Source: Trichocoleus desertorum ATA4-8-CV12
Lineage (GTDB): Bacteria; Cyanobacteriota; Cyanobacteriia; FACHB-46
Assembly (NCBI GenBank): GCA_019358975.1
Contig: JAHHIL010000031.1
Coordinates: forward strand, 1 to 57,976
DNA: 57,976 nt
Direction of reading: 5' to 3'
The position numbers were made by a program, and so were the translations under genes. The notes under the pieces were generated by a model, which searched no databases, was not told the DNA's origin, and saw only the letters and a program-made list of their open reading frames with translations. Positions 52,038 to 57,976 of the stretch are shown here, piece after piece; the stretch's first letter is position 1, and the number at the start of each line of letters is the position of its first letter.

Positions 52038-54065
52038 GTGACTCAATCTCCATCCCCAAAACGCCGTTACTTACCAGTATGGCTGGTTCTTTGTGCTGGA
52101 ACTTTACTATCGGTTGTGGCGAGTGCTACCGTCCGGCATTGGGAGCAAGAACGATTAAAGATTGAAGTCCGTAACCAGGTCACTTTACTATCTAGAGCCC
52201 TACAACAAAACATCGACACTAACTTAGAAATTCTCCAAGCAACTGGGAAGCTGTATCAAGCCTCCGATCAAGTTAGTCGGCGCGACTTCGAGCTGTTTTT
52301 GACAGACTTCATCCAGAATCATCCTAGTATTTATGGATTTAACTGGGCTCCCAGAGTGACCAGCGAAAATCGCGTCCAATTTGAGCAGGAAGTGCAAGCC
52401 ACAGGTCTATCTAGTTTTGAGATAAAAGAGTCAGACTCCCAAAACCAGATAGTGAGAGCTAGCGATCGCCTAGAGTATTTTCCTGTTACCTACGCAGAAC
52501 CGTTCCAAAAACTGCATGGAGTTTTAGGATTTGATCTCGCATCAGAACCAATGCGTCGGATTGCGATCGCCCAAGCCCTGACAACTGGCCAAATGCACTC
52601 AACCGGACGGATTACTCTCATCGTTCAAAAACAGCTAGGCTTTTTGACGGTCCTACCTATTTATAAAAATGGTGCCGTTTTAGATCGTCCAGAAGCTCGC
52701 CAGCAGAATTTTCAAGGGGTCATCTCCGGGGTCTTTGCGATCCCCACAATAGTTGAGCCTGCCTTAACTGGCTTGAAGTTAGACAATCTTGACTTCTATG
52801 TTTTTGACAATTCCGCTGTAGGTCAAAAACGCTTGTTAGCGATCTATCAATCTGAAACTAAACAGGTACTGTCAGACCCCAACATCCAACTGGTCTCTCA
52901 AGCGGGTTCAAGTTCCTTATGCGTGAATCCAGTCGTTTGCACTCGCACGTTAAATGTTGCAGGTCGGCAATGGCTACTCCAAATAGCGCCCACCCCTAAA
53001 TTTACCAGTGCTGCGGCCTATTCAGGAACTTGGACAGCGTTGAGCCTTGGTTTATTGTTAACCGCGTTGCTGACAATTTATCTACGTCTATCGATTCAAC
53101 ACACAGAACAAGTTGAGCAGTTAGCACAAGAACGCACACAACAAGCCAAACAACTGGCTCAAACCCTCCAAGAACTGCGAGCAGCCCAAAGCCAATTAAT
53201 CCAAACCGAAAAGATGTCGAGTTTAGGCCAGTTAGTGGCGGGTGTCGCCCATGAGATCAACAATCCAGTCAATTTTATTCACGGTAATCTGACTTATGTA
53301 GATGAATACACCCAAGATTTGTTGGATTTGGTGAGCACCCTCAACCAACATGCTCATCATTTACCCCTTGAATTACAGGCTCAAGCTGCGGCGATCGAAC
53401 TGGAATTTCTGATCGAGGATTTACCAAAAACATTGGCCTCCATGAAGTTAGGCACCGATCGCATTCGACAAATTGTTTTATCTTTACGCAACTTCTCGCG
53501 TTTAGATGAAGCTGAGATGAAACCTGTTGATATTCATGAGGGCATTGATAGCACCTTGCTGATTCTCCAAAATCGGCTGAAGCCCAGAGCAGAGCATCCC
53601 GCCGTACTCGTGGTCAAGGAATATGGCGACATTCCCCTGATCAACTGCTACGCTGGTCAGCTCAATCAGGTATTTATGAATATCTTGACCAATGCGATTG
53701 ATGCCTTAGATGAGTACAATACCCAGCGATCGCCCGCAGCAATCCAAGCTGATCCCAGCACCATTACCCTTCGCACCCTGATGGTAGACTCCCATCTCCT
53801 CAAAGTTGAAATCGCTGACAATGGGCCTGGGATGAGTGAAGCGGTGCGAGCCAGATTATTCGATCCCTTCTTCACAACTAAGCCCGTAGGGCAGGGAACG
53901 GGCTTAGGGCTAGCGATTAGTTATCAGATCATCACCGAGAAGCATCAAGGCCGCATTGAATGCGAATCCATTCCTGGGCAAGGCACTAGATTTAGCATTG
54001 AGATTCCTATGCAAGCAGAGCAAAAACTACCCACAGCTTTAGGCACAGTCGCGATGGTTAGTTAG
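52038..54065 (+). CDS. CHASE-domain sensor histidine kinase
   Basis: The 675-aa protein starts at GTG. A membrane helix (about 12-30) is followed by a periplasmic CHASE domain (about 60-300, FDLASEPMRRIAIAQALTTG), a second helix (about 330-350), a coiled coil and a kinase core. His405 in VAHEINNPVNF is the phosphoacceptor, and the ATPase has NILTNAIDAL, VEIADNGPGM and GTGLGLAIS. The HEINNPVNF H-box is typical of a cyanobacterial histidine kinase subclass. CHASE binds small extracellular ligands such as peptides or adenine derivatives. No response regulator is adjacent. Confidence 0.93.
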   Translation: MTQSPSPKRRYLPVWLVLCAGTLLSVVASATVRHWEQERLKIEVRNQVTLLSRALQQNIDTNLEILQATGKLYQASDQVSRRDFELFLTDFIQNHPSIYGFNWAPRVTSENRVQFEQEVQATGLSSFEIKESDSQNQIVRASDRLEYFPVTYAEPFQKLHGVLGFDLASEPMRRIAIAQALTTGQMHSTGRITLIVQKQLGFLTVLPIYKNGAVLDRPEARQQNFQGVISGVFAIPTIVEPALTGLKLDNLDFYVFDNSAVGQKRLLAIYQSETKQVLSDPNIQLVSQAGSSSLCVNPVVCTRTLNVAGRQWLLQIAPTPKFTSAAAYSGTWTALSLGLLLTALLTIYLRLSIQHTEQVEQLAQERTQQAKQLAQTLQELRAAQSQLIQTEKMSSLGQLVAGVAHEINNPVNFIHGNLTYVDEYTQDLLDLVSTLNQHAHHLPLELQAQAAAIELEFLIEDLPKTLASMKLGTDRIRQIVLSLRNFSRLDEAEMKPVDIHEGIDSTLLILQNRLKPRAEHPAVLVVKEYGDIPLINCYAGQLNQVFMNILTNAIDALDEYNTQRSPAAIQADPSTITLRTLMVDSHLLKVEIADNGPGMSEAVRARLFDPFFTTKPVGQGTGLGLAISYQIITEKHQGRIECESIPGQGTRFSIEIPMQAEQKLPTALGTVAMVS

Positions 54066-54091
54066 AGATTAACTAGCACTGGCTCCTAATT

Positions 54092-54478
54092 TCAGGCTTC
54101 TGCTTTGTGCTCATAATAGCTAGCGATATGTTCATAAACATGCTCTGGAAATTCCAGCTCTTTGTACACATTGCAAGCATCCGGATCATGAGCATCGGGG
54201 CAAATAGGAAAGTCTTGCTGCTGCTGCCATTCTAGAATGCGATCGCGCTTTGGTGGGTTATAGTCTTTACCCTGTACTTGCTGAAACAGCGATCTGGCTT
54301 CGCTTTCGCTACAATCAGGCGCTTTTTGCAAATAAGTGATCAGCTCGTCTTCTTCCATAAAGTGACGGGCAATCATGGCGAAGGTCAGCTTGCCATAGTG
54401 ACCAATATCTTGCCCTGCATCCAACGCATCTAAGAGATGCACCATCATTTTGCTTTTGCGAAGTTCTTCAACTGGCAT
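54092..54478 (-). CDS. Conserved cyanobacterial hypothetical protein
   Basis: The 128-aa protein is helical and has a recognisable conserved block DIGHYGKLTFAMIARHFMEEDELI (about 24-47) and YNPPKRDRILEWQQQQDFPICP (about 72-93). I know similar proteins in many cyanobacteria but no function. Conserved Cys residues in CPDAHDPDACN (about 92-102) could bind a metal. It is convergent with the CHASE kinase and starts at ATG 54478, 153 bp downstream of the NIF3 gene. Confidence 0.75.
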   Translation of the reverse strand: MPVEELRKSKMMVHLLDALDAGQDIGHYGKLTFAMIARHFMEEDELITYLQKAPDCSESEARSLFQQVQGKDYNPPKRDRILEWQQQQDFPICPDAHDPDACNVYKELEFPEHVYEHIASYYEHKAEA

Positions 54479-54631
54479 AAATCTAGATTTCCTTAAAAAA
54501 CATTTTGGCTGAGATCGCTCCTAGCCTCTCAATTTTGGATGCTGCAACCATCCAATCTCTTCTTTTATAAAGCGTTAAATCAGAACAGCCGTCTTCCAGA
54601 AGGAATTGTTTTTATAGTACAAAAATACCAC

Positions 54632-55342
54632 CTAAGATGGGGGTAAAACGACTTCTAACTGGGGCCAGCGATCGCGCAGGATGTCAGCTAGTGCCTGCAA
54701 TCCCCACTCCTCACTGCGGCGATGACCCACCACAATGACATTGATCCCCGTTGCAATCACCGCAGAGCGAGCAGGCTGCCGAAATTGTCCTGTGATGTAA
54801 ACCTCCGTCCCCTGTGTCTTTGCTTCTCGCACTAGGGCATCGGTCATCGCTCCCACAACAGCCACTTTTGTAACCTCAGATGTAACCTCAGACAAATTAC
54901 CCGTTTCTATGGCTTCGTATCCACCAAATATGTGCTGCACGCGATCGCAAAAACCAACAAAACTTTGAGTAGAAACATTGCCAATCATGCCAATCGGTCG
55001 TCCAGCTTTTTGGCCTAATTCCTCTATCGCAAATAAACCGAGAGCATCAGCTAGCAAAGGGTTAAAGCCAAGCGTGAGTCGTTCATCAAAGGCTAAGTGA
55101 TAAGCTACAACCCCAATATCCGCAGGTAGTTGTTCTCCAAGATTCCAGGGTCGGTGCAGGAACAAGGCGTCTACCTGTGTGGCCATTGCCCATTGTCTCA
55201 GATAGGGCCAGGGTTCTAGAGCCAAGCCCAAGCGATGAATAGGGCGGGTGGATGGTCGGTAAATGCCATTGGGATCAAGTTCAAACTGTTGAGCCAACAA
55301 GAACTGATCTAAAAAGTGAGCGAGCTGATCAAGAGAAACCAT
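54632..55342 (-). CDS. NIF3-family dinuclear metal protein
   Basis: From the ATG at 55342 the protein has 236 residues; a TTG at 55399 would add 19 residues that do not look conserved. NIF3-like features are DALFLHRPW, VVAYHLAFDE (His and Asp metal ligands), VGAMTDALVREAKTQGTEVYITGQ and VVGHRRSEEWGLQALAD near the C-terminus (His/Glu ligands). These proteins form toroidal hexamers with a dimetal site and have been proposed to act as GTP cyclohydrolase-like enzymes or metal chaperones, but the activity is unsettled. It is followed on the minus strand by the 128-aa gene. Confidence 0.86.
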   Translation of the reverse strand: MVSLDQLAHFLDQFLLAQQFELDPNGIYRPSTRPIHRLGLALEPWPYLRQWAMATQVDALFLHRPWNLGEQLPADIGVVAYHLAFDERLTLGFNPLLADALGLFAIEELGQKAGRPIGMIGNVSTQSFVGFCDRVQHIFGGYEAIETGNLSEVTSEVTKVAVVGAMTDALVREAKTQGTEVYITGQFRQPARSAVIATGINVIVVGHRRSEEWGLQALADILRDRWPQLEVVLPPS

Positions 55343-55925
55343 AGAAAATCCATGAGACAGGAGATTAACTGAGGCAAAGGAAACCTCGATTCTTACCAAA
55401 CCCTGACTTCAGCCAGAAAATCGTTCTGTTAGGGCACCCTAACTGGCATAATCAGCTTGCTAGTTTAAAGAGTCGCTATAGTTAGCGTTTCGGAGTGCTC
55501 CAAAATCGGTAAATGCGATACGATAGACCCGTTGGCAAAAACTCAACAGGCACGAACAAAAGCAAAGCATCAGTAGTCTGCAATAGTAGTCTGAGACTTA
55601 AAGAAAGAGCGATCGCGCTGCAAATCCTCCGGAAACCCCATTAATGCCATTGTGGATTTGATCAAGGACTTACTCAGATATCTCTAAAGATGAGGGCGTA
55701 AAACTACCGAATTCTACACAAAGAGACTAGAGACTAACTGCCTACCAGGGTAGAAATACAGTAGAGGATCAAGGCGGATCGTTTTAATCTCAAGACAGTT
55801 AAGTCACCGCACAACAATAGCTTCTAGAGCCCAGAAAACGAACCGCAACATATAATCAGGCTGCCCTCGCTATTCAAGTATCTCAGCCGCAACAACTGGA
55901 TTTACCTAATCCGCAGGAGAAACCA
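55343..55925. other. Divergent intergenic region
   Basis: A perfect small hairpin, GTTAGGG-CA-CCCTAAC, is at 55428-55443, upstream of the NIF3 gene. The remainder shows several AGTCTGAGACT-type words near 55575-55600 but no gene. AGGAGA before 55926 is the ribosome-binding site of the next gene. Confidence 0.4.
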
Positions 55926-56174
55926 ATGAGAGATTTTGTTTTGGACGCTCCCAACCAAGAACGCCACACCTACTTCATTGCGCTATATGGTCGGGACTAC
56001 CAACAACGTACAGGTTTGTTGCATATCAAGCACGACTTCGGTGATTCGATTCGGGACCTACACACCCTGATTCGTGACAGACTGAACGAAGTTTTAGGCG
56101 AAGAAACTCCTTCTTGTTATCACATCTTGGCTCTAGCGGCTCCAGAACCCATCCCCTGTCCCGCTTCCAACTAA
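55926..56174 (+). CDS. Small conserved cyanobacterial hypothetical protein
   Basis: The 82-aa protein has the sequence pattern LDAPNQERHTYFIALYGRDYQ...GLLHIKHDFGD...RDLHTLIRDRLNEVL. AGGAGAAACCA before the ATG gives a strong ribosome-binding site, supporting it as a real gene. I do not recognise the family. Only 174 bp separate it from the hydrolase gene on the same strand. Confidence 0.7.
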   Translation: MRDFVLDAPNQERHTYFIALYGRDYQQRTGLLHIKHDFGDSIRDLHTLIRDRLNEVLGEETPSCYHILALAAPEPIPCPASN

Positions 56175-56253
56175 CTCAGTAGCCTCTCAACGTACTTATT
56201 AAATTTGTAGTCGCTACCTTCAGATTTGGTCGTCTAAGTTTCCCACCTCTACA

Positions 56254-56304
56254 TCTCTCTTACTTCAGCTAATCTCTTACTTCGGCTAATCTCTTACTTC
56301 GGTT
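56254..56304. repeat. Three tandem 17-bp direct repeats upstream of the hydrolase
   Basis: Units TCTCTTACTTCAGCTA, ATCTCTTACTTCGGCT and ATCTCTTACTTCGGTT recur every 17 bp. They end about 45 bp before the ATG of the alpha/beta hydrolase, a position suited to transcription-factor binding, though the spacing does not fit a Pho box. Confidence 0.6.
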
Positions 56305-56348
56305 AAAGATCACAAAATTGGACCAGGCTGCAAGGTAAACTGGAGTTT

Positions 56349-57266
56349 ATGCTCACCAGTTTTCTTCCGCCCCTAGCCCAAAACCTCACCGAACCTGCTT
56401 CAATTGCCTTGGCGCAAAGCATTGAGTGTCAGGATATTCTCACACCCCTATGCTCACAGGCGATCGCGACAGCCTATGTTCATCAGGTTGGTGTCCAGCA
56501 GGACAATGGTGGCACTCCGATTTTGTTACTCCACGGTTTTGACAGCTCTGTGTTTGAGTTTCGTCGGCTTCTGCCCCTCTTAGCCGCTCAGTCTGAAACT
56601 TGGGCTGTAGATCTATTAGGATTTGGGTTTACTGATCGCACAGCAGGGCATCCGTTCAGTCCCACGGCCATCAAGACTCACCTCTATGCTTTCTGGAAGG
56701 CTCTGATCAATCAACCCGTAATTTTGGTAGGCGCTTCGATGGGGGGAGCCGCTGCCATCGACTTCACACTGGCTTATCCTGAATGTGTGCAAAAGCTCGT
56801 ACTAATTGATAGTGCAGGCTTTAGAAGTGGGCCAGCCTTGGGAAAATTCTTAGTAGCACCGATAGCGCATCTGGCAGCAGGCATTCTCCGCAGCCCCAAG
56901 GTTCGCGATCGCATTAGCCGCACTGCCTACTACGATCCCACCTTTGCTTCTCCAGATGCTCAACTCTGTGCAGCCTTACATCTTGAACTACCCAGTTGGC
57001 GTGAAGCACTCGCTGCTTTCACCCAAAGTGGTGGTTATGGTTCTTTCAGAAACAAGCTGACCCATATTCAGCAGCAGACGTTGATTCTGTGGGGAGCGGC
57101 AGACAAAATTTTGGGAACTGGCGATGCCACGCAATTTCAGCAGGCGATCGCTAAGAGTAAGCTGATTTGGATTCCTGAATGTGGTCATGTGCCGCATTTA
57201 GAAAAACCTCAACTCACCGCCCAACATATTCTTGAGTTTGGTCAGGTTGAGTCCAGTCAAATTTAG
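56349..57266 (+). CDS. Alpha/beta-fold hydrolase
   Basis: The 305-aa protein has the oxyanion-hole ILLLHGFDSS (58-67), nucleophile Ser130 in VGASMGGAA, acid Asp252 in WGAADKI and His280 in ECGHVPHLEKP, a complete catalytic triad. A cap-like insert (about 155-225) may set specificity. There is no signal peptide. The substrate cannot be read; the sequence resembles cyanobacterial esterase/lipase-like hydrolases (haloperoxidase- or epoxide-hydrolase-like). It is transcribed alone, with tandem 17-bp repeats upstream. Confidence 0.9.
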   Translation: MLTSFLPPLAQNLTEPASIALAQSIECQDILTPLCSQAIATAYVHQVGVQQDNGGTPILLLHGFDSSVFEFRRLLPLLAAQSETWAVDLLGFGFTDRTAGHPFSPTAIKTHLYAFWKALINQPVILVGASMGGAAAIDFTLAYPECVQKLVLIDSAGFRSGPALGKFLVAPIAHLAAGILRSPKVRDRISRTAYYDPTFASPDAQLCAALHLELPSWREALAAFTQSGGYGSFRNKLTHIQQQTLILWGAADKILGTGDATQFQQAIAKSKLIWIPECGHVPHLEKPQLTAQHILEFGQVESSQI

Positions 57267-57332
57267 TTTAGTAAGACCTAAAGCGCGATCGCGTTACTAA
57301 TCATCTAGCAACCTCATCCTCTCAAAGAGACT

Positions 57333-57536
57333 TCAGATAGACGAACTAGCAAGCCAGTCAAAAACTTGTTCCAATTGCTCCAAGGAAATGAAACCATATT
57401 GCCAAAGAATAATGGGCAAGGAACCAGATTGCTGCTCACATCGCCGCAGAGCCAAGGCCATAGAAGCAGCCGAAACTGAAAGTTCTTCTTGAAGAAAGTT
57501 AATAAGTTGAGCTTTACTCCGTCCGGTTTCAATCAT
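57333..57536 (-). CDS. DUF2949 family protein
   Basis: The 67-aa protein matches the small cyanobacterial DUF2949 family: KAQLINFLQEELSVSAASMALALR, then LPIILWQYGFISLEQLEQVFDWL. It is helical and probably soluble. GGAGGTG lies about nine bases upstream of the ATG on the minus strand, a strong ribosome-binding site. Function unknown. Confidence 0.88.
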   Translation of the reverse strand: MIETGRSKAQLINFLQEELSVSAASMALALRRCEQQSGSLPIILWQYGFISLEQLEQVFDWLASSSI

Positions 57537-57850
57537 GGAACATTCACCTCCTTTCCTGGCAATAGTTTTAGTTAAGAAATTTTGCGTTGAGCTGCATTTA
57601 AGCGCTCGGTGTTAGGACAAGTTACCACTTTCGGGGTCAAATAGCTCACCTGTCTTTGAATAGGTTGAAGCTTTATGTAATGAGTAGTCTTAACAAAATA
57701 AGTGGGTTTGATTCGGCGATCGCAAGTTGATATCTTAGAACACATGAAGCCAGTAGAACATAGGGGCAACTATTCTCTACTAAAATTTCACGGTTTGAAA
57801 AATTATCTTTAAAGTTAATGATGTAGCGCCTGGTTCCTCAAAAAATATTT
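57537..57850. other. Intergenic region before the terminal IS end
   Basis: No gene is convincing; the only longer frame, on the minus strand, looks random. The stretch is AT-rich and should hold the promoter of the DUF2949 gene. Confidence 0.4.
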
Positions 57851-57976
57851 GTCAGCACCCCGCTCTAAAGAACGGGGCTTCATGCCTCGACTTTAGATAG
57901 CTGACCAGTCTGAGCCTTCACTGGCTACGTTTCAAGGGTCATGACACCTACAGATGCTTTCCAGTTTGTAGCTCTG
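57851..57976 (-). mobile_element. Probable right end of a second IS200/IS605-type element, truncated by the window edge
   Basis: On the minus strand the sequence reads toward a hairpin CCCCG/CGGGG (57858-57862/57873-57877) with CTTTAG in its loop and ends at about TGCTGACA (57849-57856), like the element at the window start. CCAGT/ACTGG arms nearer the window end form a second stem, as in the folded 3' RNA of TnpB elements. Everything beyond base 57976 is missing. The sequence is different from the first element, so it is another family member. Confidence 0.5.

Noticed and set aside
56254-56304. Pho box upstream of the hydrolase
   Set aside because: Cyanobacterial Pho boxes use 8-bp repeats at 11-bp spacing with CTTAACCT-like units; here the spacing is 17 bp and the units differ.
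57572-57769. A 65-residue minus-strand frame near the window end
   Set aside because: No ribosome-binding site, composition looks random, no recognisable motif.

Overview
The window reads as cyanobacterial chromosome. The palindrome GCGATCGC (HIP1) occurs throughout coding and non-coding DNA. Many genes belong to families typical of cyanobacteria: DUF1822, DUF2949, DUF3891, DUF4347/RTX giants, CHAT-STAND-WD40 proteins, an Nit1C cluster with NtcA-type promoters, and sigma-like proteins. The density of STAND/NB-ARC/WD40 proteins suggests a morphologically complex, perhaps filamentous, strain; I cannot name the species. No rRNA, tRNA or CRISPR array was seen. Both ends of the window look like terminal hairpins of IS200/IS605-type (TnpB-class) elements, so it is probably a contig that broke at repeats.

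Layout. 1-0.41 kb: end of an insertion sequence abutting the 3' part of a vitamin K epoxide reductase-like (VKOR) gene. 0.8-10 kb: a 1001-aa membrane protein with six internal repeats, a hybrid histidine kinase followed by an orphan CheB methylesterase, a membrane-anchored glyoxalase-fold protein, a sigma-like protein, a TPR lipoprotein/exported protein and a small possibly eroded gene. 10-16 kb: DUF2267 and DUF3891 proteins, a possible heme-oxygenase-fold protein, a fatty-acid desaturase, PrmC and an SMR efflux protein. 16.2-22.6 kb (minus strand): a tightly coupled three-gene operon encoding sigma-like factor, DUF1822 protein, and a 1551-aa CHAT protease-STAND NTPase-WD40 protein. This is the most interesting candidate system. 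22.7-31.8 kb: a five-span membrane protein, a VIT/VWA PEP-CTERM membrane protein, and a 1788-aa DUF4347/ELW/cadherin-like/RTX secreted giant. 32-40.7 kb: an ATP-dependent DNA ligase and two more STAND ATPases (HTH-NB-ARC-WD40 with a duplicated P-loop, and NB-ARC-TPR) flanking a GRDP-like protein. 40.9-51.6 kb: a hemerythrin protein, a GAF-LuxR regulator and a complete Nit1C (nitrilase) cluster: flavin oxidoreductase, Sll0783-like, nitrilase, DUF1348, radical SAM, GNAT, AIR synthase-like, glycosyltransferase, MSMEG_0570-like. 52-57.6 kb: a CHASE sensor kinase, a NIF3 protein, an alpha/beta hydrolase and small conserved cyanobacterial proteins.

How they work together. Nit1C genes are mostly coupled by ATGA or TGATG overlaps. 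The cluster carries two near-identical promoter segments, each with GTA-N8-TAC followed exactly 22 nt later by a TAATCY -10 box, the architecture of NtcA-activated nitrogen-starvation promoters; a weaker, related site lies before the GAF-LuxR gene. The glycosyltransferase is interrupted by one in-frame TAG. The sigma-DUF1822-CHAT operon looks like a possible protease-controlled transcription switch (inference). Three copies of a small GACCT-ended palindromic element and a perfect 19-bp hairpin inside the Nit1C operon are unexplained non-coding structure.
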